Source: Cyrtodaria siliqua
Taxonomy: Eukaryota; Mollusca; Bivalvia; Adapedonta; Hiatellidae
Direction of reading: 5' to 3'
NCBI GenBank assembly: GCA_037043455.1
Contig: JAWPHD010001326.1
Coordinates: 124,001 to 188,000, forward strand
Length of the DNA: 64,000 nt
Shown here: positions 43,301-52,062 of the stretch, piece after piece
Numbering within the stretch: position 1 is the stretch's first letter
How the letters are laid out: the number at the start of each line of letters is the position of its first letter
Notes under the pieces: model-generated
What the model was told of the DNA's origin: nothing
The model's input: the letters and a program-made list of their open reading frames with translations, nothing else
Databases searched by the model: none
Made by a program: the position numbers and the translations under genes

Positions 43301-44673
43301 CTCTAAAAATTGCTTGTCTCCGCGGTAACTCAAGAACAGCTGGCACTACAAACTTGAAACTTAGGAATGTTTGTGTCATGGTGTAGTTGTGCACCTTCCC
43401 TTTTGGGTAGATTCGCATAAGAAATGTGGTTGCCATGGTAACAAAACTTGTAAAAAATCGCAAAAAATTGCTTGTCGTCACGATAACTCAAGAACTTCTG
43501 GCACTACAAACTTGAAACTTGGCAGGAATGTTTGTGTTATGGTCTAGTTGTGCACCTCCCCTTTTGGGTAGATTTGCTTAAGAAATGTGGTTGCTTTGGT
43601 AACAAAACTTTTAAAAATACACTAAAAATTGCTTGTCTTCGCGATAACTGAAGAACATTTGTCACTACAAACTCGAAACCTTTCAGGAATATTTTTGTCA
43701 TGGTGTAGTTGTGCACCTCCCTTTATTGGTAGATTTGCATAAGAAATGTGGTTGCCATGGTAGCAAAACATGTAAAAAACAATTGCTAAAAAATTGCTCG
43801 TCTTCACGATAACTCAAGAACAGCTGGCACTACAAACTCGAAACATTGCAGGAATGTTTGTGTCATGGCCTAGTTGTGCACCTCCCCTTTTGGGTAGATT
43901 CGCTTAAGAAATGTGGTTGCCATGGTAACAAAATGTGTATAAAATCTCTAAAAATGTTTCTGTCTTCGCGACATGGTATTTATCAAGAAGATCATATAAA
44001 ACATGTCTTCAAATATTACTTTTCATTACCAATGAAACAACATCAATTTGTATGTTTTTGTTTTCTTTAAATAACAACCTTCAGCACTACAAATTAAACT
44101 GCAAGGAATGTTGTCAATTTCCTTTTGCCACTATAATGTTGAATGCGTTTTTACAAACATCTCTTGTTAGACTTGTGCTATTTGCGGACACTTGTCAACC
44201 AGGTTGGCCACCATTACTAAAAAAAAGGTATAATTACGTCTGCAATATTTTTCTTTTAAGTTTTTGTTTGGGTAAAATGCTCCTTGTGTGTTGCTCTTTT
44301 ATAATAATTTATGGTACTTTGAGAACAGCTGGCACTACAAACTCGGCTCAAAGTTAGCTATTTTGTCCACCGTCGTCCGTTAGCTTTTGTTTAAAGGTCT
44401 TGTTAGCATAAACAATTTTTTATCTTTTGAAATATTGCAGATAATTTTAATTAAGAACTTGTATCAATTTAAAAGAAATGCCTGATAAGATAACCTGCAT
44501 TGTAAGAAATGATCAGTATTACATTGGAGCCCTGAACGATGTAGTGATTTTCCTTTTTTGCAGGTTTAATGCAGAATCTACGGCCGCATGTGTATCCTGC
44601 AGAATACAGCCAGATGTCAGATCATGCCTGGAAAAAATATAATACTTATTTTACTGAATCTGTAGATGAATAA
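27405..44673 (+). CDS. MRPS18A: MRPS18A, mitochondrial ribosomal bS18m-family protein
   Basis: Nuclear-encoded mitochondrial ribosomal protein of the bS18m family (mammalian MRPS18A, also called mL66, is in the large subunit). Joining 27405-27540, 34698-34729, 39887-40009, 42144-42267 and 44564-44673 gives 525 nt and 174 aa (human 196), with every junction GT-AG and in phase. The N-terminus (SGICRFANTFHKLSHN, then basic residues and no acidic ones to about residue 38) looks like a mitochondrial targeting peptide. The core carries CALC at residues 85-88, DVLIISQFVQEDG, PRQISGLC and KAHRAG, the family signature around the rRNA-binding S18 fold. Introns occupy 97% of the gene. It lies divergent to CCDC61 and convergent with RSPH9. 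Confidence 0.93.
28106..28257. repeat. Near-perfect 152-bp palindrome
   Basis: The left arm (gtttacaaccatcaaatttt ... ggtctggtaccctt) is complementary to the right arm (aagggtaccagacc ... aaaatttgacggttgtaaac) around a central ctattctctcttc loop. A related palindrome with a slightly shortened centre is at 31073-31212. Both are probably MITE-type hairpins. Confidence 0.75.
28588..29259. mobile_element. hAT-like MITE (CAGGGCTCGACATTA ends)
   Basis: Starts CAGGGCTCGACATTA and ends TTAATGTAGAGGCCTG, imperfect inverted ends beginning with CAG, with repeated cggacaag / ggacaagtgg words near both ends. No clear 8-bp duplication remains. The interior includes a perfect NRF-1-type palindrome (28814-28825). 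Non-coding. Confidence 0.5.
29636..30400. repeat. Foldback element with 190-220-bp internal repeats
   Basis: 29636-29745 (cacgatttgcgtgggttttt ... gaaattgcgatgaaaa) is inverted relative to 30285-30385 (ttttcatcgcaatttcac ... gatcgtgaaaag). Between the arms, a unit with caatttcaatatgtatgtta and ttacccttccataaaa is repeated with spacings of about 221 and 191 bp. Frames here are repeat artefacts. Confidence 0.6.
31908..31917. promoter_or_regulatory. Palindromic E-box GTCACGTGAC in MRPS18A intron 1
   Basis: A full 10-bp E-box palindrome (USF/MITF/TFEB type) lies 125 bp upstream of a strong unused donor (AAG|gtaagt at 32041). This could mark an alternative non-coding first exon, or be chance. The surrounding 31409-32600 stretch has no other recognisable gene, only a run of ggtaacc-like words (31435-31565) and a 14-bp hairpin (CAGTACCTTATTCT, 32557-32602). 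Confidence 0.3.
32822..34243. repeat. 44-bp minisatellite, about 33 units
   Basis: Head-to-tail 44-bp units (atgtgtatctcatcatacat followed by gctgtgacaatgtcagcatc and tctc) run almost uninterrupted in MRPS18A intron 1. The variants fall into a few classes (gtatctc or gtttctc; catctctc or catgtctc; gacaatg or gataatg). One unit near 33938 has lost 17 bp. Each unit contains a short dyad (ATGCTG ... CAGCAT, TGACA / TGTCA). Confidence 0.95.
34327..34589. mobile_element. 263-bp MITE with about 60-bp inverted ends
   Basis: The left end (CTGGCCTGGAATTCACCAAC, then cattcttgagaatattctta) and the right end (gaatggttggtgaattccag, then gcgag) are inverted copies through a cttaagctcaagta-like block. No target duplication could be fixed. 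It lies 109 bp upstream of MRPS18A exon 2. Confidence 0.75.
34698..34729 (+). CDS. MRPS18A: MRPS18A exon 2 (32 nt)
   Basis: A 32-nt exon reading IETTQGNVTV after the split Val codon. The acceptor is tttttcag and the donor gtaagt. It converts phase 1 to phase 0 and joins exons 1 and 3 without a stop. Its small size makes it easy to miss. Confidence 0.82.
34892..36033. repeat. Irregular 36-40-bp minisatellite
   Basis: About 28 degenerate units built from ctgcagtggggtttaccaat and agatttactccggaactctc fill the start of MRPS18A intron 2. The frames of 79-107 codons found here are products of the repeat and are not genes. Confidence 0.9.
36207..36365. repeat. About 40-bp tandem repeat, four units
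   Basis: Four units of gtgacatgtcacaaatagtg plus ccctgaacaaatgtttg, one of them interrupted by a 10-bp gacatggtga duplication. Each unit contains the palindrome GTGACATGTCAC. Confidence 0.85.
36478..36667. mobile_element. Tc1/mariner-like MITE, truncated copy 3
   Basis: Starts TTGTTTGGGGTGCTTGTTTC after a TA and follows the left arm of the 7104-7667 element (atatcagtgaaaca, tgcaaaagttgtttttgat). It is cut off where the next element begins (tttttagctctactggcc), so the insertion order is visible. Confidence 0.65.
36662..37918. mobile_element. Pearl/HINE-like element, reverse orientation
   Basis: Starts ATTTTTAGCTCTACTGGCC with a hairpin and ends GGTCCTCTTGGGCCTCTTGT, the inverse of the 15975-20186 type termini. 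Two interior repeat types are seen: a unit with ttcatttttcatccgatctt and a unit with ttatggccctttaaaggtt. It lies in MRPS18A intron 2. A gtccgtcgtccgccgccgtc tract stands next to the left hairpin. Confidence 0.65.
38080..38225. repeat. Dispersed SINE-type repeat
   Basis: Contains gaggaagctatccagctggc, ggtttctactcagg and ggaggggcacctggggtctt, words I recall from a very common molluscan interspersed repeat. Related words (tactggttctacccaggtgg) occur near 3090. From 38226 to 39886 there is AT-rich intron with small repeat scraps and no recognisable gene. Confidence 0.5.
39887..40009 (+). CDS. MRPS18A: MRPS18A exon 3
   Basis: Reads VEGRVFESPRKDYLIKLDSP through HVCALCRLNTEIKYT (residues 57-97). 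The C-X2-C pair (85, 88) matches the CPxC-type pair of MRPS18A. Acceptor tttcag, donor gtaagt, phase 0 on both sides. Confidence 0.92.
40313..40341 (+). repeat. Run of 29 consecutive G
   Basis: A homopolymer of 29 G in MRPS18A intron 3, followed by a foldback region (40342-40715: gatgtcatagttcc / tgatgtcatagctc and ggtgttgggaactaa / ttagttcccaacacc). The length may be inexact in any assembly. Confidence 0.85.
41225..41890. repeat. About 137-bp tandem repeats, 4-5 units
   Basis: Units contain gaaacttgc, tagcttatatgg, gggattgcatttggggtcac and aaaatagaaaactgtttcc. The array is headed by a gggcgggcgggtgtgcggcg segment. It occupies the end of MRPS18A intron 3, 254 bp before exon 4. Confidence 0.8.
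42144..42267 (+). CDS. MRPS18A: MRPS18A exon 4
   Basis: Reads DVLIISQFVQEDG, PRQISGLCYPQHWR and MKGLIHKAHRA (residues 98-138), the most conserved block of the family. Acceptor tttacag, donor gtaggt, leaving in phase 1. Confidence 0.94.
42430..43975. repeat. About 155-bp tandem array, 9-10 units
   Basis: Headed by ttataccccacttcgaagaa and a gtctgtctgtcggacagtcc tract, then units with aactcaagaacagctggcac, aaacttggcaggaatgtttg and ggttgccatggtaacaaaac. A last fragment is near 44320-44345. It fills most of MRPS18A intron 4. The many short frames here are repeat products. Confidence 0.88.
44564..44673 (+). CDS. MRPS18A: MRPS18A exon 5, C-terminus
   Basis: Reads GLMQNLRPHVYPAEYSQMSD then HAWKKYNTYFTESVDE and TAA at 44671-44673. 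An AATAAA hexamer overlaps the stop codon (44669-44674), so the 3' UTR could be very short or another signal is used. Confidence 0.9.
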
Positions 44674-45998
44674 ATTAAACAGTGTTGCCATTATAAATTC
44701 ATGTATTGACTTCTTTATTTATGTAAAACTAATTGCTATTTTATGGAAACGGTAACTCGAAAAATGCCATATGGTGCCCTTTTAAAAAACACACATTTTG
44801 TTGACAATATTTTAAGTTCCCATAGAAAGGTACAGTAGTTTGTCAAAGTTAATCTGTCTGCAGCACAACCCGAATGTTTTCAAGATATCTTCATGACACT
44901 TGATACACATAACAACCTAGGAATCTTGTAGTGCCTTTTGTTATATTGAACTTTCTTATACCAGTATTTTGTTTCCAAGAAACAATTTTTGTTCCCAGAT
45001 AACTGGACCAGGAATCAATCCTCACAAAATACATTACTCGGAGCAAAAACTTGCATTGTTTTTAATATTTAGGCCATATCTCATGGTCTTCATCAGCTGA
45101 TCCGACTACTAATGCATGTCATTACGTGACATAGGGAGGTTACAATGACATGCATCAGTAGTCAGATCAGCTGACAGTGTTAGTTTTTGCTCTGGGTAAT
45201 GGATTTTGTCTATATAGATGAAGCCAGAGCAAGAGAACAACCCATTTAGCTGGACTATGTATATTTCCTGAAACTTGCTACACATTTGATTTCACATTTC
45301 AACCTGTTCATATTAAGGTGCCTTTTATCATACAGACTTTTTAATATCGACGTTTTGTACGTTTTCATCGAAACAAGATAAAAAAAGATTGTCAGAACCA
45401 TAAAGCAAAAATCAAAACTGACCAGGAATCTTTATTTTAGTCTCCATCTAGCATAACATTAATACCAATCAAGATATCTTTATGAAGCTTGCCTCTGTAT
45501 CAAACTAGTGTTAATCTAGGCCCCAGTTGGTGATGGGCCGGCAACAGGAGGTAGAATGGAAACTGGACATAGAATATCATAGTCTAGATCATCTGCGACG
45601 CTTGCTTGTTTTCAAGACGAACGCCTAGAACAGTCCTCCTGAACAAAGTTTGATTTTTGCCGATACACTGGTAAGGTTTCTGATTGGCTGAGACAGGAAC
45701 ACCTGTTATCCAAGATATACAAAAAGGCAGAAAGACAAATAAATTTATACATCAACAGAGGGAAACTTATCATTATATCTATGAACTAAATGCGGATGCT
45801 CAGAAATACTTTAATAATTTTATTTTTTTCGGTCACGTGGTTCCAGATTCAAATTTGTTTTTACACAAATGGTAAAGACGTTTGTATTTACAATCAAGCG
45901 TCGAAGATGATCAAGACTAAGAATAAAGGGCTGAATGGGGATCAAGAACATGATATTCATTTCCAGTAATTATCTTGATTTCCTTATCCTTGTCATTT
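44674..45998. other. Intergenic spacer, no gene seen
   Basis: Between the end of MRPS18A and a SINE. The only structure seen is an imperfect palindrome at about 45023-45212 (attactcggagcaaaaact / agtttttgctctgggtaat outside; tcagctgatccgactactaa / gtagtcagatcagctga inside). The rest is AT-rich with short frames without coding character. Confidence 0.6.
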
Positions 45999-46321
45999 GG
46001 CTGGTGTGGCGCAGTCGGTAATGCGACGGATTTGTAACCGGAGACCCCGGGTTCAATCCTCCGTGGTGCCACTGAGTTTCGTCGGTGTGTTCTTGGGCAA
46101 GACACTTTCCCTTAGCCTCGTCCGTCGGATGGGGACGTTAACCGGGCGGTCCTGTGTATCGGTCTATCCTCCCGAGCACGTTAAAGAACCATAGGAATCT
46201 ATTCGATAATAAGAGTAGGGCACGGTACCCGGATTCCTATGTATCCTTCCCCTCTATCTGCGGCGGCTCTAAATAACCTATACTGTGTTGATAAGCCGTT
46301 AAACAACATTCAATTCAATTC
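45999..46321 (+). mobile_element. tRNA-derived SINE (tRNA-Thr-like head)
   Basis: The head has a clear A box (tggcgcagtcgg) and B box (gggttcaatcc), and a TGT triplet in the anticodon position (cggatttgtaaccgg). The body has the word ttcttgggcaagacacttt, as in conserved central domains of several animal SINEs. The tail is gttaaacaac then cattcaattcaattc. The stems are too decayed for a functional tRNA. A degenerate relative is at 52750-53020. Confidence 0.78.
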
Positions 46322-46782
46322 ATTTTTGCTCATCACAATTCCCCATTCCAACCCAATATGACATAAGATATTAAAGACTAAAAACACCATTTATTTCCCA
46401 TTTTGAGTTCAAGTCTCTCATATAGTATACTATCCAGAATCTGGCAAATTTTCGGGGTTGACATTCTTGTGTGTAACTTAGCAATATTAAGAGACAAAGT
46501 CTGTGTAAAAATCTGCGCTTTTTATAAGAAAACATCTGGTTGGACAAATGTCACGCATTATATGATGCTTGGACAATTTAGTTTTATAAGTTTTTGTTAA
46601 ACTTTACATAACTTATACATGTATCGCTATTAAACATGTTAATGCATCTTCAGGTATACTGGTAATTCAAGGTTACAGCTCAGTATTATACCTCCAGGGG
46701 GTATCTGGTAGAAGCTTGTCAGTATCTTTCTGTGAGCAGCAAGTGACACTTTTCAGTCTGTATATTCAGTATTAATGAAGCC

Positions 46783-46912
46783 CTCCCAGGGGCGTTCCAT
46801 GTTCCCTGAAAACATGACCCAGTGTTCCATCGTTATACCCCAGACTATTTTTCCAATGTTCCCTTAAAGTATTTCCAATGTTCCCTTAACCTGCTGGGAG
46901 GCCCGCATTGAA
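46783..46912. repeat. Short inverted-repeat segment
   Basis: Ends gccctcccag and ctgggaggc are inverted, enclosing repeated ccaatgttccctta words. It may be a very small MITE or a decayed fragment. No target duplication identified. Confidence 0.35.
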
Positions 46913-46989
46913 ATTCTTAAGATTATGAGAAACAAAGATTGATAACCATGGCTTGGAGACAAACACTAACAGTTCTTAGTACAAGTAGC

Positions 46990-47165
46990 AGCCTCGGTAG
47001 TTCAGTCGATAAGGCCTTGGTTTTGGAGTTACAGACCTGCCCATCATGGGTTTGCTTCCGACAATGTTCGATGGGGAAACTTCATCCTTTGTCTCGTCTG
47101 CTTCTGAGGTTGCTGTCCCTATTTGACCTAATATGATGGTGTTAATCGGACGTAAAAACTCATTT
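46990..47165 (+). mobile_element. SINE-like repeat
   Basis: A tRNA-like head (ctcggtagttcagtcgataa, ggccttggttttggagttac, then catcatgggtttgcttcc) with a body ending ttaatcggacgtaaaaac and a tail of catt repeats. Promoter boxes are diverged. Confidence 0.5.
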
Positions 47166-47279
47166 CATTCATTCTCAGTACAAGCACCCTATTTTCTTAA
47201 AAAAGGCATTTACCAGTATTAGAGTCATGAATATTGTTTAGAAATAATACGTGGGCAATTGAACGTATTATGTTTTGAC

Positions 47280-47772
47280 CTCATGCTTTCATTTGTCTGT
47301 CTATCCATCTGCTAACTTTTCTTGTCCAGGCTTCTCCTCCTAAACTTCTCAACCGATCTTTGTAAAAATTGATAGGAAGTATCAGCAAGAAGTCTAGTTG
47401 AGCATATTGTCGTGGCGTTCTGGTTCGTTGACTTCGTGGAGTTCTGGCCCTTAAATGATTTTCTCTGATTAAATCCCATCTGTACATTACACATTCTTGT
47501 CCGGACTGTTCCTCCTAAACTTCTCAACAGATTTTGGTCAAACTTGATAGGAAGTGTTAGTATGAATTCTAGTTGCGCATATCGTCACGGTCTTCTGGTT
47601 CGTTGACTTTTGGCAGAGTTAATGACTCTTTAATGATTTTCCTTTGATTCAGTCTTGGCTTCTCAAAAGAGTTTTGCCATACATGTTAGGAAGTATCAGT
47701 ATGAAGGTTATTTGCGCATATCTTTGCGGGATTCTGATCCATTGATTTTCTAAGTAGTTATGACCCCTTAAT
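47280..47772. repeat. About 190-bp tandem repeats
   Basis: Nearly three units, each with cttctcctcctaaacttctc, gataggaagtatcag and ttctggttcgttgac. A related stretch continues at 49075-49400 on the other side of the element at 47773, which therefore appears inserted into this array. Confidence 0.65.
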
Positions 47773-49070
47773 ATTTTTAGCTCTACTGATCAGAGATCAG
47801 CAGAGCTTATGCCGTGGCGCGGCGTCCGTCTGTCCGTCTGTTTAGCTCTACTGATCAGAGATCAGCAGAGCTTATGTCGTGGTGCGGCGTCCGTCTGTCC
47901 GTAAACTTTTATTTGTAGCGACAACTCCTCTGAAACTACTGGATGGATATTCATGAAACTCTACAGAAATGTTGCCCATAAAGTCTAGTTGATCCTAGCA
48001 AAATTTCATGTTGATGTGAAATCCAAGATGGCCGCCAAAGCTTACAATAGAGTTTTAAAATACAAGTTTGTAGCGACTGCTTCTTGAAAACTATAAGTGG
48101 TATTGATATGGGACTTTTTCTAAAATGATCAGCATGACATGATGTTGATCCTTGTCAAAAATCGTTTTGATTCAAGGTTAAACATGGCTGCCAGCGGCCA
48201 TCTTTGTTTACATAGAGTTATATAGTAAAAACTTGTAGCGACTACTCCTCTAAAACTACTTGACGGGAATGTTGCTCTTGATGTCTAATTGATCCTAGCA
48301 AAATTTCAGATCTGCCAGAAATTCAAGATGGCCGTCACAGCTAAAAATAGATTTTTAAAAAATAACTTTGTAGCGACTACTTCTTGAAAACTATAAGTGA
48401 TATTGATATGGGACTTTTTCTAGAATGATCAGCATGACATGATGTTGGTCCTTGTGGAAAATTATTTTGATTCGACGTTAAACATGGCTGCCAGTGGCCA
48501 TCTTTGGTTACATAGAGTTATATAGTAAAAACTTGTAGCGACTACTCCTCTGAAACTACTTGACGGATGTTCATGAAACTCCACAGGAATGTTGCTCTTG
48601 ATGTCTAGTTGATCCTAGAAAAATTTCAGGTCGGCCGGAAATTCAAGATGGCTGCCACAGCTAAAAATAGATTTAAAATAAATAAGTTTGTAGCGACTAC
48701 TTCTTCAAAACTATAAGAGATATTGATATGGGACTTTTCTAAAATGATCAGTATGACATGATGTTGGTCCTTGTCGAAAATCGTTTTGATTTGAAGTTAA
48801 ACATGGCTACCAGCGGCCATCTTTGTTTACATAGAGTTATATAATGAAAACGTGTAGCGACTACTCACTGAAACTACTTGACGGATTTTCATGAAACTTC
48901 ACAGGAATGTTGCTTTTAATGTCTAATTGATCCTAGCTAAATTGGAGGTCGGCCGGAAATTCAAGATGGCCGCCACAGTTAAAAATAGATTTTAAAAAAA
49001 CAAGTCTGTAGCGACTACTTTCTGAAATCAAAATCAATCAGTAGAGCTTCAAGGTCATTGACCTCTTGTT
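47773..49070. mobile_element. Pearl/HINE-like element with duplicated terminus
   Basis: Reverse-orientation relative of 9479-11726. It starts ATTTTTAGCTCTACTGATC, carries about 3.5 copies of the 320-bp unit (cttgtagcgactactcctct, gccatctttgtttacatag) and ends AGGTCATTGACCTCTTGTT. The terminal hairpin segment of about 64 bp is present twice in tandem (47777-47840 and 47841-47904), each followed by cggcgtccgtctgtccgt. Confidence 0.75.
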
Positions 49071-49762
49071 TTTAATGCCTTTTATTAAAAAAAGAAAAGC
49101 ACTAGATTAATTTCAATAGAAATTAACAGCTTTGGTCAGTATCAGTGAAGGATCATGGAGGCAAGTGCAATAACTCCTGGGTTGTATCATTTTCGGCCGA
49201 GTTACGGCTCTTTAATGATTTTTATTTTAAAAACGATGATCACATATTTCAGAAAGCACTACATGGATTTGAATAAAAATTCACAGCTTTGGTGAGTATA
49301 GTTAAAGGAACATGGAGGCAAATGCCACATAGAGGCAAGTGCCATAACTCGGTCACTTGTCTTGTATTAAGTTATATCCCTATTTATGTCCCCGAATGGA
49401 GGCATATAGTAATCGCACCGTCTGTAACCACAATGAGATGTGTCATGTGCAAAAATCGGGTCTGTACCTCAAAGGTCAAGGTCACACTTGGAGGTTGAAG
49501 GTCAAATGAGTGAAATTTTTTGGAGACATTTGTCACTTATTGGCGACATTTCTTATTATAATTAGAAACTTTAAGGCAACTTTATATCGTACTAACCACT
49601 GCATGGATTCAAATGAAACTTCACATATCTGTTCACAGGAAGCACTGTATGGACTTCAGTGTAAATTTAAACGTGTCTGATCAAGAGTTTCTGTAAAACC
49701 TTGAGCTCATTTCGGCAGAAATTTATGTAGAAAAATGCACCAAATAACCATAAGAGAGTACT

Positions 49763-50525
49763 GTGTCATATCACAGTACATGTAATAACCAATGGAGAGT
49801 ACTATGTCATATAATGGTAAGGATGAATAGCGAGTACTATTACCAGTAATAACCAATAGAGAGTACTATGTCATATAATGGTAAGGATGAATAGCGAGTA
49901 CTATTACCAGTAATAACCAATAGAGAGTACTATGTCATATCACTGTAATGATGAATAGCGAGTACTATTACCAGTTATAACCAATAGAGAGTACTAGGTC
50001 ATAGAATGGTAATGATGAATAACGAGTACTATTACCAGTAATAACCAATAGAGAGTACTATGTCATATCACTGTAATGATGAATAGCGAGTACTATTACC
50101 AGTTATAACCAGTAGAGAGTACTATGTCATATAATGGTAAGGATGAATAGCGAGTACTATTACCAGTAATAACCAATAGAGAGTACTATGTCATATCACT
50201 GTACTGATGAATAGCGAGTACTATTACCAGTTATAACCAATAGAGAGTACTATGTCATATCACTGTAATGATGAATAGCAAGTACTATTACCAGTAATAA
50301 CCAATAGAGAGTACTATGTCATATCACTGTAATGATGAATAGCGAGTACTATTACCAGTAATAACCAATGGAGAGTACTATGTCATAGAATGGAAATGAT
50401 GAATAGTGAGTACTATTACCAGTAATAACCAATAGAGAGTACTATGTCATATCACTGTAATGATGAATAGCGAGTACTATTGATAACCAATAGAGAGTAC
50501 TGTGTCATATCACTGTAATAACCAA
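49763..50525. repeat. 64-bp minisatellite, about 12 units
   Basis: Units read gtaataaccaatagagagta, ctatgtcatatcactgtaat, gatgaatagcgagtactatt and acca, with an exact 64-bp period over several units. Two variants alternate at one site (atcactgtaatg or ataatggtaagg). From 50526 to 51901 the spacer holds dispersed words such as caaaggtcaaggtcacac and AT-rich DNA, but no gene. Confidence 0.92.
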
Positions 50526-51835
50526 TAGGGAGTTTTATGTTAGGTGTGTCGAATGCAAGAATCAGGCCCTTAATTACCTCATAGATAGGTCAAGGTTAAA
50601 CTTGGTGGTCAATAGTCAAGTGTGTCACAGCCATAACCAAGTACTGAAGGGAATTTCACACAAATGTTAAATATAATGAGAAGATGGGTCACTCGCAAGA
50701 ATCGGGACCATTGCTCTAAGGTCAGTGTCACACTTGAAGGTCAAATGAGTCAAAATCATGTCTCGGCCATAACTTTGAAAGTACTGAATAGGTCGATGAA
50801 ATTTCACACAAACATTAAGTACAATGAGAAGATGTTCCGCGCGCAATATTCATCAGGGCCCAACTGTTCAAAGATGAGGGTTCAGTCGAAATTTCAAATC
50901 TCTCTGAATTTCCGATAAATGAATATTTCTACCAGAAATTGAGCATGTGAAATCATTATGTTAAGAAGAAATGCAAATTAATTTTTATGAGAAAATGTAT
51001 TTGAAAGTTTACACTAACCAAGGATTAAGCTAACCGATCTGGGCACAGGTCTGTACCTCAAAGGTCAAGGTCACACAGAGGTAAAAGGTCAAATGCATCA
51101 AAATTCAACTCAAAAATTACATAAGGGAATTTCATCAAACTACACAAAGAGGTTTAACAGGATAAGAAGGTGGGTTGTGCTCATAATTCACGTTTACCAT
51201 TGTTTAACCTGTAACCCTTAGCATTTTAACAAGGTATGCATTACGATCAGAAAACCTTCATTGGGGCATTTGTACTGGTGACATTTCTTGTTTACTTATG
51301 GTCCTGTGGCGAATGGCTCTCAAGAATATAAGATAAGGATGTTTTCACAGTCATTCAGTTGATTTCTGTTAGGTAACTGTATGTAACCTTTTAGTAAAGC
51401 AGAGTCACTGAATGTATACATGAATACAACATGAATGCAAAATAGTATTTCTGATGATGTAATTTGAAGAAAAACACTGAAGAAAAAAGAATGGATAATA
51501 TTATATAATGAATGAAACTATTTATTTTTATAAGTTTCAATTACATATACATGTTAATATAATAGTAATGTTCAAAAGTAATGAAAGTACTTTAGACAAA
51601 TATCACATTCTGCCACGACATCACAAATCTAAACATCTTGTTGCAGATGAGAACTTTCGAATTAAAAAAATATAAATACAGCGATATCCGGTTCAACATA
51701 TACTTTTTTATTCATTTTCTTTGCCATATAAAGATGGTTCATTTCTCTTTTTTGTCAGTGTCTCGCGTAAAAATGAAACATAGCCTAACAAATAACAAAT
51801 AACACCGCTCAAATACTAGCTGTTGTTCAGAATAA

Positions 51836-51841
51836 TTTATT
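51836..51841 (-). terminator. RSPH9 polyadenylation signal
   Basis: AATAAA on the minus strand 61 nt beyond the RSPH9 stop codon, the first such hexamer downstream. Position and sequence fit a cleavage and polyadenylation signal. The cleavage site itself cannot be read. Confidence 0.6.
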
Positions 51842-51901
51842 TTTTTACACCAGTTCACTTAATTGTTTGTTTTTGGAATATATAAAGTATCTTGGACAAT
51901 T

Positions 51902-52062
51902 CTATAACATGAACGGAAGATCTGCGTTCTTTTCTCCAGTGCCTACATAGATGGAACCAAACTTTCTTGATCCAGGAACATGGTAGGAGACATATCCAAG
52001 CCATAACAAACTGCGAAGGGTGACAAGTCCACTGCCTCTCTCAAACTGTAAACTCCAGGAGC
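51902..52062 (-). CDS. RSPH9: RSPH9 exon 5, C-terminus
   Basis: Reads SWSLQFERGSGLVTLRSLLW, YVSYHVPGSRKFGSIYVGTG and EKNADLPFML, then TAG at 51904-51902. The last 14 residues are nearly invariant in RSPH9. Confidence 0.97.

Noticed and set aside
43052..44357. Frames of 60-140 codons around 43-44.3 kb
   Set aside because: They arise from the 155-bp tandem array in MRPS18A intron 4. Repeated residues follow the DNA repeat.
46001..46074. Functional tRNA-Thr gene
   Set aside because: A and B boxes are present, but the acceptor and T stems do not pair well and a SINE body and tail follow directly.
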